34,946 nucleotides of DNA from Alteromonas sp. IB21 (GCF_016405965.1 NZ_JAEFCD010000038.1:1-34946), one strand, 5' to 3'. Positions 27,064-34,714 are shown, counted from the first letter of the stretch. The notes: generated by a model from the letters alone, not told the origin. Translations and numbers: made by a program.

Positions 27064-27328
27064 ATACCAATTAAATTAAATATTTGATCATTCAGCGAGA
27101 GTTAAAAGGCTTAGAGGCAAGGCATTGGTTGCAGGTAATGGTTATTCCCTTATCAAAATCAATAACGCAAGCATATAAGCCTTTTAAACTCGCCCTTCGG
27201 GAGCTTGTCAGGAGAGTAATAACTTTACAAATTGCTTTAGTGGAGAATGCTACACCTGCATCAATTTGCTTTGTTCTAACTCCCCTGACACAGCTCTGAA
27301 CTGACTAAATATTTAATGCAATTGGTAT
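27064..27328. repeat. MITE-like non-autonomous element (265 bp)
   Basis: The 27-bp terminal inverted repeats have four mismatches: left ATACCAATTAAATTAAATAT, right complement ATACCAATTGCATTAAATAT, both continuing to TCA. A second inverted repeat lies inside: GAGTTAAAAGGCTTA at 27099-27113 and its near complement at 27176-27191. A third pair is GTCAGGAGAG / CTCCCCTGAC. The small open frame inside looks spurious. No target duplication is clear. It fills most of the gap between the SDR and racemase genes. Confidence 0.85.
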
Positions 27329-27350
27329 AAAAGCACCTTAAAGGTGCTTT
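27327..27350 (-). terminator. Terminator after the SDR gene
   Basis: AAAGCACCTT and AAGGTGCTTT (27330-27350) form a compact hairpin. On the minus strand it is followed by TTTTAT. It begins 18 bases past the SDR stop codon and directly abuts the MITE-like element. Confidence 0.75.
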
Positions 27351-27367
27351 AATAACTTATTAAGAAC

Positions 27368-28144
27368 TTACTTAGCTTGCATCACTGTAGCGCCATCTAA
27401 TCGGACAATACGACCATTCATATAGCCATTTTCAAATAAGAAAGAACAAGTATGTGCAAACTCTTCCATTTCACCCATACGTTTAGGCGCTTCACACATT
27501 TCTACAAGTGAATTAACCACTTTTTCACCTAGCGACTTAACCATAGGCGTACCAAATAAACCTGGTGCAATTGAATTTACACGAATACCGTAACGGGCTA
27601 ATTCTCGTGCAGCTGGAATATTCATACCATTAACTCCGGCTTTTGAACCTGAATATGCACTTTGACCAATTTGCCCTTCAAAAGCTGCCCCCGATGAAAT
27701 GTTTATAATCACTCCTCGTTCACCTTTTTCGTCTGGCTCATTCTTTGCCATTTGTTCAGCACATTTAGCCATCACATTAAATACACCACATAAATTAACG
27801 TTAATTACCGTAGCGTATTTTTTTAGGCTTGAAGCAATACCTTCTTTATCTAAAATTTTACACGGTAGTGGAATACCAGCCGCATTAACGTCACCGTGAA
27901 TTGCACCGAACTTATCCATTACAGCAGCAATCGCAGCATCTATACTTTCTTCACTTGTTACATCAGTTTGGCAAAAGATAGCCTTATCTTCCCCAAGCTC
28001 AGCCACGGTCGCATTGCCTGCGTCTTCATTTAGGTCAAACAAGGCAACTTTAGCGCCCTTTTCTGCTACTAAATATTCTGCTGTCGCTTTACCTAAGCCA
28101 GAAGCGCCACCTGTTATAACAACAACTTTATCTTGCAAATTCAT
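27368..28144 (-). CDS. SDR dehydrogenase, 3-hydroxyacyl-CoA dehydrogenase type II-like
   Basis: A 258-residue short-chain dehydrogenase resembling HSD17B10-type enzymes, which oxidise 3-hydroxyacyl-CoA (including 2-methyl-branched substrates) and some steroids. The Rossmann motif is TGGASGLG (11-18), Asp37 in LFDLNE favours NAD, NAAG is at 87-90, and the catalytic residues are Ser151, Tyr164 and Lys168 in AFEGQIGQSAYSGSK. It would supply the third step of beta-oxidation in this locus. It lies 59 bp after the acyl-CoA dehydrogenase gene and is the last gene before a terminator. Confidence 0.88.
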   Translation of the reverse strand: MNLQDKVVVITGGASGLGKATAEYLVAEKGAKVALFDLNEDAGNATVAELGEDKAIFCQTDVTSEESIDAAIAAVMDKFGAIHGDVNAAGIPLPCKILDKEGIASSLKKYATVINVNLCGVFNVMAKCAEQMAKNEPDEKGERGVIINISSGAAFEGQIGQSAYSGSKAGVNGMNIPAARELARYGIRVNSIAPGLFGTPMVKSLGEKVVNSLVEMCEAPKRMGEMEEFAHTCSFLFENGYMNGRIVRLDGATVMQAK

Positions 28145-28203
28145 GAACTTTCTCTCAAATTTTTATACACATGCTGGTTAACTTGCAGTAACCAACGATA
28201 GAA

Positions 28204-29349
28204 TTATTTAAATGCTTGAATACCTGTTAACAAGCGAGCAATTAACAACTGCTGAATTTCTGTAGTCCCATCAGGAATTGGTCCAACAATCGCTTCACGA
28301 GCTAAACGTTCAACAATAAATTCTTTAGTAACACCATTACCACCGTGTATTTGCACAGCATCACGACAAGCAGTAACCGCTATTTCAGTACCGTACCATT
28401 TCGCCATTGAGCACTCTTTGTCACAACGAATACCATTATCAATCATGTCAGCAGCACGTAAAGTTAATAGTCGAGCCGCATCAATTTCAGTTGCCATTTT
28501 AGCAATTTTAAGTGCAATTAGCTGGTGACCCGCAATCTGTTTGCCATGCTGTGTACGCTCTTGACTATATTTAACAGATTCTTCCAGCGCACGACGAGCA
28601 ATTGAATAACCCCAAGCCGCCATATGACAACGAGCACGTTCAAACGTTACCAATGTATTTTTTAATCCATCACCTTCTTTGCCAACCGTATTCGCTACAG
28701 GCACACGAACATCAGCAAGGAAAATTTGAGAAGTTGACTGGCTGTTTAACGCCATTTTTTCAATTCCCTTAACTTCTAAACCTGGTGTGTCGGCAGGAAT
28801 AGCAATATGCGTTAATTCACCTTCGCCTGTTTTACAGGTACAAACGAATATATCCATATGTTCGCCATTTGAAATCCAAGTTTTTTCGCCATTAATAACC
28901 CACTCATCGCCATCTTTTACCGCACGAGTTTTAACAGCAGCTACATCTGAACCCACATCTGGTTCAGAAATACCAATAGAAATAAACTTCTCACCCGAAA
29001 TTAAACCTGGTACATACTCATCAATGATATGTTGAGGAGCATTATTAATTAACAAATCAATACCTGCTACGTTAATTAACCCAGTAAGCGCGAGATCTAA
29101 TGAACCTACCGCAACTTCTTCCCAAATTAAAAGATGCGTTTTCCAGTCCATTCCATAGCCACCACTTTCTTCTGGGTGTGGAGCACTGATATAGCCAAAT
29201 TCAGATAATTTACTGCTCCACTTTACCAATTGTTCTTTGCTAAAGTGGCTTTCACCGTGAGCTCTAATTTCTGGTTCAATCTCGTTTTGTACGAATTTAC
29301 GAACCGACTCAACGGCCATTTCTTGTTCTTCAGTCATTTGGAAGTTCAT
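28204..29349 (-). CDS. Acyl-CoA dehydrogenase with a displaced catalytic base
   Basis: A 381-residue FAD enzyme for the first step of beta-oxidation. Family motifs are present: ISEPDVGSD (127-135), WVINGEKTWISNG, QIHGGNG (333-339) and GTTEIQQLLIAR. The position of the medium-chain enzyme's catalytic Glu376 (in YEGT) is Asp360 here (PDGT). A Glu occurs at 237 (TFERARCHMAAWG), the position of the catalytic Glu254 of isovaleryl- and long-chain enzymes. The base is therefore probably Glu237, in keeping with branched substrates. The alignment is by eye. The gene has a GAGGAA Shine-Dalgarno and sits in the ECH-thiolase-ACAD-SDR operon. Confidence 0.92.
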   Translation of the reverse strand: MNFQMTEEQEMAVESVRKFVQNEIEPEIRAHGESHFSKEQLVKWSSKLSEFGYISAPHPEESGGYGMDWKTHLLIWEEVAVGSLDLALTGLINVAGIDLLINNAPQHIIDEYVPGLISGEKFISIGISEPDVGSDVAAVKTRAVKDGDEWVINGEKTWISNGEHMDIFVCTCKTGEGELTHIAIPADTPGLEVKGIEKMALNSQSTSQIFLADVRVPVANTVGKEGDGLKNTLVTFERARCHMAAWGYSIARRALEESVKYSQERTQHGKQIAGHQLIALKIAKMATEIDAARLLTLRAADMIDNGIRCDKECSMAKWYGTEIAVTACRDAVQIHGGNGVTKEFIVERLAREAIVGPIPDGTTEIQQLLIARLLTGIQAFK

Positions 29350-29406
29350 TATTTATTCCTCATTACATTAATCTTTTACAAGGTCGATACTAGCCACTTA
29401 ATAAAA

Positions 29407-30645
29407 TTAAGCTTTTGCTAAAATGTTAATTGACACAGCGCCTTCTTCAATACCTACTAACCCACCGCTGTTTTCATGTACCGCATGTTTAGCACCAACA
29501 ACCTGACGAGCACCGGCTTCACCACGAAGTTGAACAACAAGCTCATGAATTTGACCAAGCCCTGTCGCACCTAGCGGATGACCTTTAGACTCTAAGCCAC
29601 CTGATGGGTTAATTGGAATGCGGCCTCCAATTGTAAAGTCACCATTTTCTGCAGCTGGTCCAGCTTCACCAAAACCAACTAAACCAAGGTTTTCAGCATG
29701 TAAAATTTCACCCATTGCTGTTGCATCATGAACTTCAGCCACGTCCATATCTTGTGGACCAACACCCGCTATTTCATAGGCTTCTTTTGCCGCTAAATGC
29801 TCACAGTGCTGATCCCACTGATCAGCTGGTCGGCTAGTAGCGCTGCGAATAACAGCAGCAAGTACTCGAACAGCGCGCTTTTCGGCATTTAATTTTTTCA
29901 GCCCTTCTTCATTACAAACCACAACCGCTGCCGCACCGTCTGAAATAGGTGCACACATAGGTAAAGTTAAAGGGTAAGTAATTGGTGGAGCTGCCATTAC
30001 TTCATCAATCGTATAAGGGTCTCTAAATTGCGACAATTCATTATGAACTGAGTGCTGGTGGTTCTTAGCGCTCACTGCCGCTATTTGTCTTTGAGTTGTA
30101 CCAAATGTTTTCATATGGTTACGACAAAAAGCTGCATATACATCCATAAACACACTATAAGGGCGCTCTGAGGTTGTACCTGGTGGCACTTCAAAACCTT
30201 CAGCAGGCTTTAATAAAGTTTTAAGGTTTTGCTCTGGATTGCTCACATCCCATGCACCATCAAATACAGAGAACATCTTAGCTTTGTCGGCTACATTCAT
30301 CTTCTCTGCGCCAACAACTAGTGCAATATCACATGCACCTGATTTAAGCATTTGGTTGGCTAGATAAAAACCTGAACTACCTGAAGCACAAGCATTCTCA
30401 ACATTAAAGATAGGGATACCTTCAATACCATTTTTACTTAAGTAAACTTGTCCGGGTACCATACCCTGACCATGTAAATGGCCTTGAGTACAGCCAGTGA
30501 AAAATGCCGTTCCAATTTCGTCTTTATCACAACCAGCATCAGCAAGTGCTTTTTCAATTGCTTCGCCAGTCAAACTTTCTAATGTACGTTCGATGTGTCG
30601 ACCAAACTTAGTCATGCCAACACCTGCGATATAAATATTACTCAT
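29407..30645 (-). CDS. SCP-x-type thiolase (lipid-transfer protein family)
   Basis: A 412-residue thiolase for the thiolytic step of beta-oxidation. The nucleophile is Cys86 in NACASGSSG, and His356 lies in SKGHPLGATG. Where classical thiolases have a CxG near the C-terminus, this one has HAVHENSGG (387-395), as in SCP-x and lipid-transfer-type thiolases, which act on branched chains and sterol side chains in characterised relatives. No separate SCP2 or DUF35 partner gene is nearby. It has an AGGA Shine-Dalgarno and lies 40 bp downstream of the enoyl-CoA hydratase-like gene. Confidence 0.88.
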   Translation of the reverse strand: MSNIYIAGVGMTKFGRHIERTLESLTGEAIEKALADAGCDKDEIGTAFFTGCTQGHLHGQGMVPGQVYLSKNGIEGIPIFNVENACASGSSGFYLANQMLKSGACDIALVVGAEKMNVADKAKMFSVFDGAWDVSNPEQNLKTLLKPAEGFEVPPGTTSERPYSVFMDVYAAFCRNHMKTFGTTQRQIAAVSAKNHQHSVHNELSQFRDPYTIDEVMAAPPITYPLTLPMCAPISDGAAAVVVCNEEGLKKLNAEKRAVRVLAAVIRSATSRPADQWDQHCEHLAAKEAYEIAGVGPQDMDVAEVHDATAMGEILHAENLGLVGFGEAGPAAENGDFTIGGRIPINPSGGLESKGHPLGATGLGQIHELVVQLRGEAGARQVVGAKHAVHENSGGLVGIEEGAVSINILAKA

Positions 30646-30685
30646 GTTCTTGGTTCCTATTATTAGCTTAATTAAGCAACTCTTG

Positions 30686-31474
30686 CTATTTGCCGATAAA
30701 TTGCGGTTTACGTTTTTCAGAAAACGCAGTTAAGCCTTCGGTAAAGTCGTATGAACGCATATGCTTTCTTAACAATACTTGCTCATGCTCTAATGCTGCA
30801 TCTCTCGATTTATCTAAAGCTTGATTAGCCACTTCTTTCATACGACGAAGTGCAATTGGGCTTTTTGAGGCAATTTTGAGTGCAAGTTTTTGTGTTTTAT
30901 CTTGTAGCTCATCATCATTTGTAACTACGTTAACAAAGCCATATGTTTTCATTTCTTGTGCAGATAAAGTTTCACCAGTAAACAATAAATACTTAGCTAC
31001 ATTGTGAGGGATAATTCGAGGTAATAAGGCTGCCCCTCCAGCGCCAGGGTATACGCCAAAGTTCGCGTGAGCATCACCAATGACTGCACTTTCAGCAGCC
31101 ACCACTATATCTGCACACATAGCTGTTTCTAGACCGCCCGCCATAGTAATACCATTTAACGCTGCAATTACTGGCTTTGGAAAGTCACGTAGTGGATTAA
31201 ATACGTTTTCACATAATCGATCTAAAAAGTCTTTCTCTCCAGGAGGTAGCTTTTGTGATGCCAATACTTCTTTTAAGTCTGCCCCTGCACAAAAAGCAGC
31301 ACCAGTGCCAGTAATAACAACGGCTCTAATTTCATCATTATTAGCTATTTCAGGAATATACTTTTCATAAAGTTCAATGATTTCACCATTGATTGCATTC
31401 ATTCCTTTCGGGCGGTTTAATGTTAACCAGGCAATACCATCTCGGTTTTCAAAAAGTAAGTTTGCTTCACTCAT
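30686..31474 (-). CDS. Enoyl-CoA hydratase/isomerase family protein with one catalytic Glu replaced
   Basis: A 262-residue crotonase-fold protein. The oxyanion-hole segments AFCAGADLKE and NGITMAGGLE are present. Of the two catalytic glutamates of rat hydratase, the equivalent of Glu144 is kept (Glu116 in GGLETAMC), but the equivalent of Glu164 is His136 (GDAHANFGVYPGAGG). It may therefore be an isomerase, a hydrolase or an altered hydratase. I chose the ATG at 31472-31474 over the adjoining GTG because AGGA lies seven bases before it. It is the first gene of its operon, downstream of the AraC-family gene and its repeat-rich intergenic region. Confidence 0.88.
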   Translation of the reverse strand: MSEANLLFENRDGIAWLTLNRPKGMNAINGEIIELYEKYIPEIANNDEIRAVVITGTGAAFCAGADLKEVLASQKLPPGEKDFLDRLCENVFNPLRDFPKPVIAALNGITMAGGLETAMCADIVVAAESAVIGDAHANFGVYPGAGGAALLPRIIPHNVAKYLLFTGETLSAQEMKTYGFVNVVTNDDELQDKTQKLALKIASKSPIALRRMKEVANQALDKSRDAALEHEQVLLRKHMRSYDFTEGLTAFSEKRKPQFIGK

Positions 31475-31570
31475 CACTAATTCCTAATTTTTATTTTGTT
31501 AGCCATAAACACGCTAAGTCTTGAGATGGTTCTACTCTAAAAAATAAAAACGCAAAAAAAACCAGCCAAA

Positions 31571-31597
31571 AGTATGGGTTTAGGAAAAAAGTATGGG
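31571..31597. promoter_or_regulatory. Direct repeats AGTATGGG (putative AraC-type operator)
   Basis: AGTATGGG occurs at 31571-31578 and again at 31590-31597, 19 bp apart, both inside a longer similar context (AAAAGTATGGG, WWTAG). This spacing, about two helical turns, is what AraC-family dimers bind. The pair lies about 100 bp upstream of the hydratase-like gene start, where an activator site would be expected. Two more copies sit in the hairpin at 31699-31727. Confidence 0.5.
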
Positions 31598-31698
31598 AAT
31601 AGTTAGGAAGGTATATTTAGAAAAACAATAAACAGTTTAAAATTCAATATATTAGAGTGAGATTTTAAAATAAACAAGTTTAGAAAATTGGAAGTTTA

Positions 31699-31727
31699 AG
31701 TATGGGCTCCAAACGAAAGCCCATACT
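31699..31727 (-). terminator. Hairpin after the AraC-family gene, possible terminator or operator
   Basis: A perfect 10-bp stem, AGTATGGGCT with AGCCCATACT, has a 9-base loop and lies just past the regulator stop codon. The downstream T-run on the minus strand is poor (TTAAACTT), so termination may be weak. Each arm contains the 8-mer AGTATGGG found in the direct repeats upstream of the operon, so it may also bind the regulator. Confidence 0.5.
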
Positions 31728-31735
31728 ATATTTGT

Positions 31736-32758
31736 TTAATTTTCAGCTTTAGCTTTTCGATATTCACTTGGTGAGTGCCCCGTCCAACGACGAAATGCAC
31801 GAGAAAAGTTACTAGTATCAGTAAAGCCTAGTTGATAGGTAATTTGACTAATACTCATTGAGTCTTGCTCAATATATTGAATTGCTAATTGTGAGCGTAA
31901 GTCGTCTAAAATTTCTTGGTAACTAGTATCGCGTTGTTCTAGTTTGCCATGCATATTCCTCGGGCTCATATTTAATAATGAAGCAATACGCTCTTTATTA
32001 CATTCCCCAGTAGGCAATAGCTCAATAATTTTAGTTTCAACTTGGCGTACAATATCAGAGCGATCTAAACGTGCTAAATGCTGAATAACAATTTCATCGT
32101 TCACTCGCGCCAATTCAGAACTTGCTGCAGGCAGTTGAACAAACATATCTTCTTTAGCAAAATGTATCGCGTTTAATTTGGAAGAAAACTCAACAGGGCA
32201 TTTAAATGACTGCTCAAATAACTCTGCCCCAATTTCTGGTTTTTCCCTTACGAGTTGAACTTTTAAAGGGTTAAAGTTAGGGCGGAAAATATGTCGACAC
32301 ATTTGAACAATAGCCATTAACCAGCCTTCAATAGTTTCATCACAAGTTACTGTATTGATAATTTCAATATCCAACACATAATCATCTTTTGTTTCAGTTA
32401 ACGTATGAATGCCGTTATCACTAAGTAAGCGGAAATAGCGTACTATGCGTTGGCAAAAGTCATTTAAATTGTTACTCGCATATAACGAATAACCAAACGC
32501 GTGAAAGCTGCCAGGATGAAAGTTTTTACCAGCTAACAACCCAAAACCTGTTATGCCCGTTGCTTCTACTGCCAGCCTAAAAATTTCCGTAATTTTAACG
32601 GTTTCAATACGGTAACTTGGCTCTGATGACGTAACTAAATCAACGCCAGCTTTTTTAAACAAAGCTTGGCTGTCTATCCCTTCAGACTCTAATGCTAACG
32701 CAATGGCACTCGCCCAACTGAATATAGTTTTAGGTTCATTATTAGTTGATGTTGTCAT
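31736..32758 (-). CDS. AraC-family transcriptional regulator
   Basis: A 340-residue regulator with an N-terminal ligand/dimerisation domain (about 15-210, arabinose-binding-like type found in OruR/ArgR-like AraC members) and a C-terminal double helix-turn-helix (about 250-335). The latter has ERIASLLNMSPRNMHGKL and the signature ISQITYQLGFTDTSNFSRAFRRWTG. It sits directly upstream of the beta-oxidation operon on the same strand and probably activates it in response to a pathway compound. The intergenic region between them contains four copies of AGTATGGG. Confidence 0.92.
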   Translation of the reverse strand: MTTSTNNEPKTIFSWASAIALALESEGIDSQALFKKAGVDLVTSSEPSYRIETVKITEIFRLAVEATGITGFGLLAGKNFHPGSFHAFGYSLYASNNLNDFCQRIVRYFRLLSDNGIHTLTETKDDYVLDIEIINTVTCDETIEGWLMAIVQMCRHIFRPNFNPLKVQLVREKPEIGAELFEQSFKCPVEFSSKLNAIHFAKEDMFVQLPAASSELARVNDEIVIQHLARLDRSDIVRQVETKIIELLPTGECNKERIASLLNMSPRNMHGKLEQRDTSYQEILDDLRSQLAIQYIEQDSMSISQITYQLGFTDTSNFSRAFRRWTGHSPSEYRKAKAEN

Positions 32759-33139
32759 AGAAAGTATTAACTCACTAATTTTATTATTATCATTTTTCTA
32801 TCATAATGATACACGAATAAAACAATGATAGAACCTTTAAATAATTATCATCAAAATGCGTTTAACTAATTTAAAAGTATAATAAAAATTACATTTATCA
32901 AGTAACTAAATAGTGACTAAATTTGATATTTATATAGGCCAACACGCAATTTTAATAGAACTGCTGTAATAACAATAGGTTGAGCCAATTTCTAAATGTA
33001 ATTGGCTTTATGTTGAAGAAGTGAAGAAAAGGAGCTCTAGCTTAAAGAAGGTTGGGTTAATGTAATAGCTAATATCTATAGCCAATACTAAGCATTGGGT
33101 ATGAGCCGTCATTGTACACATTAAATGTAGCACCAAACG
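32759..33139. other. Gene-free region between the AraC gene and the IS3 element
   Basis: This is 381 bp of AT-rich sequence with no supported gene. It must include the AraC promoter (minus strand), which I cannot pin down. An 8-bp inverted repeat, AGCCAATT / AATTGGCT, with a 9-base loop lies at 32983-33007, too weak in T residues to call a terminator with confidence. There is no trace of the missing methyltransferase 5' end. Confidence 0.5.
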
Positions 33140-33156
33140 TGTTCTGCGCAACTAAA

Positions 33157-33963
33157 TCAGGACACTTTTCTTAAGGAACTTTGCTCATATTCTATTGGCG
33201 ACAGATCACCATTAGCGGTATGAAGTCGCTCTAAGTTGTAATAGCGCATATACGCAGTTACATCATTTCTCATATGTTCACGAGTTGGTTGTGGTATTTT
33301 CAATAGCCAATCATGTTTTAAGCTGCCGAAGAACCTTTCAACTACCGCATTATCCCAACAAGCACCAACATCACCCATGCTCGCTCTTATACCGAAATTG
33401 GCTAGCAATTTACGATAATGCTTACTGGTGTATTGTGAGCCTCTATCCGAGTGAAACACTAAGCCTTTAGGCGGTTGGCGCAAGTTATAAGCCTTCATCA
33501 TAGCTTTGCTTACTAAGTCAGTCGTCATTCGTTTGTCGATATGCCAACCAACGATGCGGCGTGAATATAAGTCCATAACAATGGCTAAGTACATCCAGCC
33601 TTCACCTGTTCTTAAGTAAGTCACATCACCAGCCCAGACCTGATTTGGTGCAACAGGGTTAAAGTTCTGGTTCAACAGGTTATCAGCAACAGCATCACTG
33701 TGTTTGCGTTTGGTTGTCACCTTGTATGCCACTCGTTGAGTCACAACTAAGCCAAGTGTTGCCATTAACTTCTGAACGCCATAATCACTGACGTTAAAGC
33801 CCTCTCTGCGTAACTTCTTTCTAAGCTCCCGATAACCTAAGCTATTTCTGCTTTTCTCGAAGAAGTGCTTTGCCATTCGATATAAGTTCAGTTGCTCTGC
33901 TGTGATGATTTTGACTGGCCGTTTGAGCCAAGCGTAATAAGCACTACGGCTTACTTTCATCAC
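33157..33963 (-). CDS. IS3-family transposase OrfB
   Basis: A 268-residue integrase-like DDE protein: Asp113 (WAGDVTYL), Asp173 (HSDRGSQYTS) and Glu209 (DNAVVERFFGSLK), with the D-35-E spacing of IS3 elements, and an HTH_21 region (SRNSLGYRELRKKLRREG). The annotated ATG is probably not used alone. In the -1 frame the reading is open upstream to the A6G slippery site at 34053-34059, so the active product is most likely an OrfA-OrfB fusion. The stop lies close to the left inverted repeat. Confidence 0.95.
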   Translation of the reverse strand: MMKVSRSAYYAWLKRPVKIITAEQLNLYRMAKHFFEKSRNSLGYRELRKKLRREGFNVSDYGVQKLMATLGLVVTQRVAYKVTTKRKHSDAVADNLLNQNFNPVAPNQVWAGDVTYLRTGEGWMYLAIVMDLYSRRIVGWHIDKRMTTDLVSKAMMKAYNLRQPPKGLVFHSDRGSQYTSKHYRKLLANFGIRASMGDVGACWDNAVVERFFGSLKHDWLLKIPQPTREHMRNDVTAYMRYYNLERLHTANGDLSPIEYEQSSLRKVS

Positions 33964-34019
33964 TTTACAGAGCTTAACTACGGGAAATGCCGAAGATAAC
34001 TGCTTAATCGTTTTAAACG

Positions 34020-34307
34020 TTACTTGGTTTCCTTTAGCAGGAGGGCGCTGGCCTTTTTTAAAATCTCTTTTTCCATCCTTAGCTCTTTATTTTCCTTACG
34101 TAGTTTTAGCAGCTCTGCTCGTTCATCCGCATTTAAACTGGCTCCAGATTGCTCAGCCTCGAATTTAGCTTTCCAGTGATAAAGTAACTTATCTGTGATA
34201 CCTAAAGACGCTGCTGCTTTTGGTACGCTGTAGCCTTGCTCGGTTACCAATTTGACAGCTTCTTGTTTAAATTCAGCCGTGTAACTTCTGTTTGTTCGTT
34301 TTGTCAT
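34020..34307 (-). CDS. IS3-family transposase OrfA
   Basis: A 95-residue DNA-binding protein with an HTH_8-type domain (RSYTAEFKQEAVKLV, then GYSVPKAAASLGITDKLLYHWK) and a C-terminal leucine-rich coiled coil (LLKLRKENKELRMEKEILKKA) used for dimerisation. It overlaps the -1 frame leading into OrfB. Confidence 0.95.
   Translation of the reverse strand: MTKRTNRSYTAEFKQEAVKLVTEQGYSVPKAAASLGITDKLLYHWKAKFEAEQSGASLNADERAELLKLRKENKELRMEKEILKKASALLLKETK
34053..34059 (-). promoter_or_regulatory. Programmed -1 frameshift site A AAA AAG
   Basis: On the minus strand, codons TTA AAA AAG of orfA contain the A6G heptamer known from IS3-family frameshifting. After a -1 slip the reading runs on as KKGQRPPAKGNQVTFKTIKQ and without a stop into OrfB. 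Confidence 0.8.
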
Positions 34308-34371
34308 TTAACACCTCAATAATTGGATTATATTCCATTATTAAAGTGTCCTGTTTGATTAAAGCAGATCA

Positions 34372-34614
34372 CTAAATACAATGTTTAAATTAGCTACAGC
34401 CCTAAAAAGTGGTGGTATTTGGTACGTGTCATTTAAGTACGGCAAATCTCAACGCGAAAAGGATGGTCGCTCATTTACAGACTTAAATGAAACGAGACTT
34501 GAGCAACTTACCTCAAGCTTGAGCGACATATCCATCAGTAAACTTTGGATTACCGAAGACAATAGACCTGATAGGAATGAAAAATGGCTAAACTCAATTC
34601 TAATAAAGCTTTAA
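34372..34614 (+). pseudogene. 3' fragment of a class I SAM-dependent methyltransferase gene
   Basis: The reading LATALKSGGIWYVSFKYG, then DGRSFTDLNE, KLWITEDNRPDR and KWLNSILIK, matches my recollection of the end of a class I methyltransferase: the post-motif helix and strand, then the C-terminal strand pair. Only about 80 codons remain of an expected 190 or so, and the AdoMet-binding N-terminal part is absent. The fragment begins exactly where the IS3 element ends. The 5' part is not found on the other side of the element. An internal ATG at 34381 exists, but a product would lack the cofactor site. Confidence 0.65.
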
Positions 34615-34714
34615 GAAAGCAGTACCAGAAAACACCTATCAATTAAATTTAGATCCAATAGCGATCCAACGAATTAAATATAGTCAAAAGATCCTTTAAT
34701 TAAAGGAAGATAGA

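Larger units (their letters stand above)
33140..34371 (-). mobile_element. IS3-family insertion sequence (about 1232 bp)
   Basis: Terminal inverted repeats: the left end reads TGTTCTGC, then CAGGACACTTT. The complement of the right end reads TGATCTGC, then CAGGACACTTT, in the same register. E. coli IS3 ends are similar (TGATCT ... GGACAC). It contains orfA and orfB in the usual -1 frame arrangement. The flanks (ACG on the left, CTA on the right) do not show the 3-bp duplication expected of IS3, which suggests a rearrangement after insertion. Confidence 0.88.

Noticed and set aside
27084..27299. A 71-residue open frame upstream of the racemase gene
   Set aside because: It lies wholly inside the MITE-like element, follows its inverted repeats and has no recognisable domain or ribosome binding site.
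33158..34353. CAGGACAC as the outer ends of the IS3 element
   Set aside because: The inverted repeat extends 18 bases further on both sides in the same register to TGTTCTGC / TGATCTGC, which resembles the known IS3 ends.
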